Origin: Bacteroidales bacterium
GTDB lineage: Bacteria; Bacteroidota; Bacteroidia; Bacteroidales; F082
Length of the DNA: 34,825 nucleotides
Assembly: GCA_018400955.1 (NCBI GenBank)
Contig: JAGYLH010000032.1
Span: 1-34,825, forward strand
Direction of reading: 5' to 3'
Both the position numbers and the translations under genes were made by a program. Below the pieces are notes generated by a model. That model saw only the letters and a list, made by a program, of their open reading frames with translations, was not told the origin of the DNA and searched no databases. Positions 33,646 to 34,825 of this stretch are shown here, piece by piece; within the stretch, counting starts at the first letter, position 1, and the number at the start of each line of letters is the position of its first letter.

Positions 33646-34258
33646 AAAATCAGTTGGTAAACAGACCATTTATTATTTCTTTCAGGGACTCCTTTTTTTA
33701 GCCCCTGTTACGCTCACCATCTGGGCATTGGTTATTACATTCAACTATATCGATGGTTTGTTGATACACTATCTTGACGAACTGCTCGGTGTGCATATTC
33801 CGGGACTGGGCCTGGTGGTGCTTTTTGCATTTATTACCCTGGTAGGCCTTTTGGGTTCTACCATCATTTTTAAACCCCTTTGGAACTATTTCGACCGCAT
33901 GCTTTCGGGTGCCCCATTGGTCAAAATCATCTACACTTCGGTAAAGGATTTGATTTCGGCTTTTGTCGGACAGAAAAAAAGGTTTAACGAACCTGTATTG
34001 GTTAAAATAAGCAAAGAGAATGATTTAGAGAAGATTGGATTTATCACCAATAAAGATTTAGGTTTTTTGGGTATTTCCGACAAAAAGGTTGCCGTATATT
34101 TGCCCCACTCTTACAACTGGTCAGGTAATTTATTTATAGTGCCTGTCGAAAGCATTAAACCCATTCACGCTTCGGCTACAGAGGTGATGAAATTCATCGT
34201 TTCTGCCGGGGTTACTAACTTAGAAAAAACAGATGACGAACCTAAAAACGAAGACTGA
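33629..34258 (+). CDS. DUF502 family integral membrane protein
   Basis: The 209-aa protein has two strongly hydrophobic segments (about residues 13-36, FFQGLLFLAPVTLTIWALV; and about 50-72, LGLVVLFAFITLVGLLGS), the IFKPLWNYFDRMLSGAPLVKIIYTSVKDL segment (key part GAPLVKIIYTSVKDL) typical of DUF502, then a soluble C-terminal domain. The molecular function of the family is not established. Two in-frame ATGs (33629 and 33638) both overlap the Maf end; either could be used. It is followed by SurE with a 26-bp overlap, so Maf, this gene and surE form a tight transcription unit. Confidence 0.88.
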   Translation: MNNMNKKSVGKQTIYYFFQGLLFLAPVTLTIWALVITFNYIDGLLIHYLDELLGVHIPGLGLVVLFAFITLVGLLGSTIIFKPLWNYFDRMLSGAPLVKIIYTSVKDLISAFVGQKKRFNEPVLVKISKENDLEKIGFITNKDLGFLGISDKKVAVYLPHSYNWSGNLFIVPVESIKPIHASATEVMKFIVSAGVTNLEKTDDEPKNED

Positions 34259-34825
34259 CAAACCAACTATTTTGATAACGAACGATGACGGTTATTTTGC
34301 CCCTGGTTTGCGAAAATTGATTGAAGTGATGAAACCCCTTGGCCGTGTGATTGTTGTGGCCGGTGAACAGTCCATGTCGGGCATGGGCCATGCCATCACA
34401 ATCAAAACCCCACTCAGGGTGAAAACTATTACAAAAGAAGCTGATTACGAAGAATATGTTTGCAACGGAACACCGGTTGATTGTGTAAAACTAGGCGAGC
34501 AGGTGGTGCTTGGCGGCAAACCCGATTTGTTGGTTTCGGGCATTAACCATGGGTCAAATGCTTCCATCAATGTAATTTACTCAGGAACCATGGCAGCAGT
34601 GCTCGAGGCTTGCATTGATGGCATACCGGCCATTGGATTCAGCTTGTGCGATTACAGCCACGACGCCGATTTCAGCTACACAGGTCCCTTTATCGAGTCA
34701 GTTGCACGCAATGTGTTGGAAAACGGCCTGCCCGACAGGGTGTGCCTCAATGTGAATTTCCCGGCTGTGGCTGTAAGCGAAATTAAAGGGTTTAAAGTTT
34801 GCCGACAGGCCAATGCCCGCTGGGT
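34233..34825 (+). CDS. surE: SurE 5'/3'-nucleotidase, 3' end cut by the window edge
   Basis: The reading frame opens at ATG 34233 and stays open to the last base (about 197 codons of an expected 250 or so). It contains the SurE metal-binding motif ITNDDGYFAPGL, SGMGHAITI, NGTPVDCVKLG and VSGINHGSNASINVIYSGTMAAVLEA. SurE is a divalent-metal nucleoside monophosphate phosphatase linked to stationary-phase survival. It overlaps the DUF502 gene by 26 bp, which suggests translational coupling. The truncation is only due to the window boundary. Confidence 0.93.
   Translation, partial: MTNLKTKTDKPTILITNDDGYFAPGLRKLIEVMKPLGRVIVVAGEQSMSGMGHAITIKTPLRVKTITKEADYEEYVCNGTPVDCVKLGEQVVLGGKPDLLVSGINHGSNASINVIYSGTMAAVLEACIDGIPAIGFSLCDYSHDADFSYTGPFIESVARNVLENGLPDRVCLNVNFPAVAVSEIKGFKVCRQANARW

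Overview
The window looks like the chromosome of a free-living or environmental member of the Bacteroidota. The evidence is the repeated promoter signature TAnnTTTG (often with an upstream TTTG), the near absence of Shine-Dalgarno sequences, a lipoprotein glycosidase with a Bacteroidota-style lipobox, the GH92/GH20/GH29 enzyme set, very long multi-PAS hybrid histidine kinases, and a housekeeping run typical of the phylum (DUF2520 protein, KdsC, UbiA-family prenyltransferase, Maf, DUF502 protein, SurE). No tRNA, rRNA, CRISPR array, transposase or phage gene was seen.

Layout. (1) 17-865, minus: an MtfA-type zinc peptidase. (2) 1083-4482, plus: two overlapping genes for P-loop ATPases, noticeably more AT-rich than their neighbours, the second ending in TPR-like repeats. 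Two tandem palindromes in front of them overlie the -33 and -7 promoter elements. (3) 4496-14587, minus: GH92 alpha-mannosidase, LacI-family regulator, GH20 beta-hexosaminidase, GH29 alpha-L-fucosidase, and a protein made only of PAS domains. (4) 14622-24800, minus: two giant cytoplasmic hybrid histidine kinases (1817 and 1565 aa), so close to region 3 that seven genes form one colinear run of about 20 kb with gaps of at most 34 bp. (5) 24801-25381: a 581-bp spacer with two hairpins. (6) 25382-30568, minus: a third hybrid kinase (1360 aa) and a MerR-type regulator with a CarH-like B12-binding domain. (7) 30707-34825, plus: the housekeeping run. Its UbiA-family gene is broken by many small indels, and SurE runs off the window edge.

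How the parts may work together. The three glycosidases remove alpha-mannose, beta-HexNAc and alpha-fucose, the sugars of N-glycans and related glycoconjugates. A LacI-type repressor sits among them with a candidate operator just upstream of its own start. The unusual feature is that this glycosidase block lies directly downstream of large intracellular PAS kinases rather than with SusC/SusD genes or an AraC-output hybrid regulator. The kinases end in receiver domains and no HPt or DNA-binding output is encoded here, so their output is unknown. The best candidates for something undescribed are the two-ATPase cassette with its operator-over-promoter arrangement, and the PAS-kinase/PAS-only/glycosidase run.
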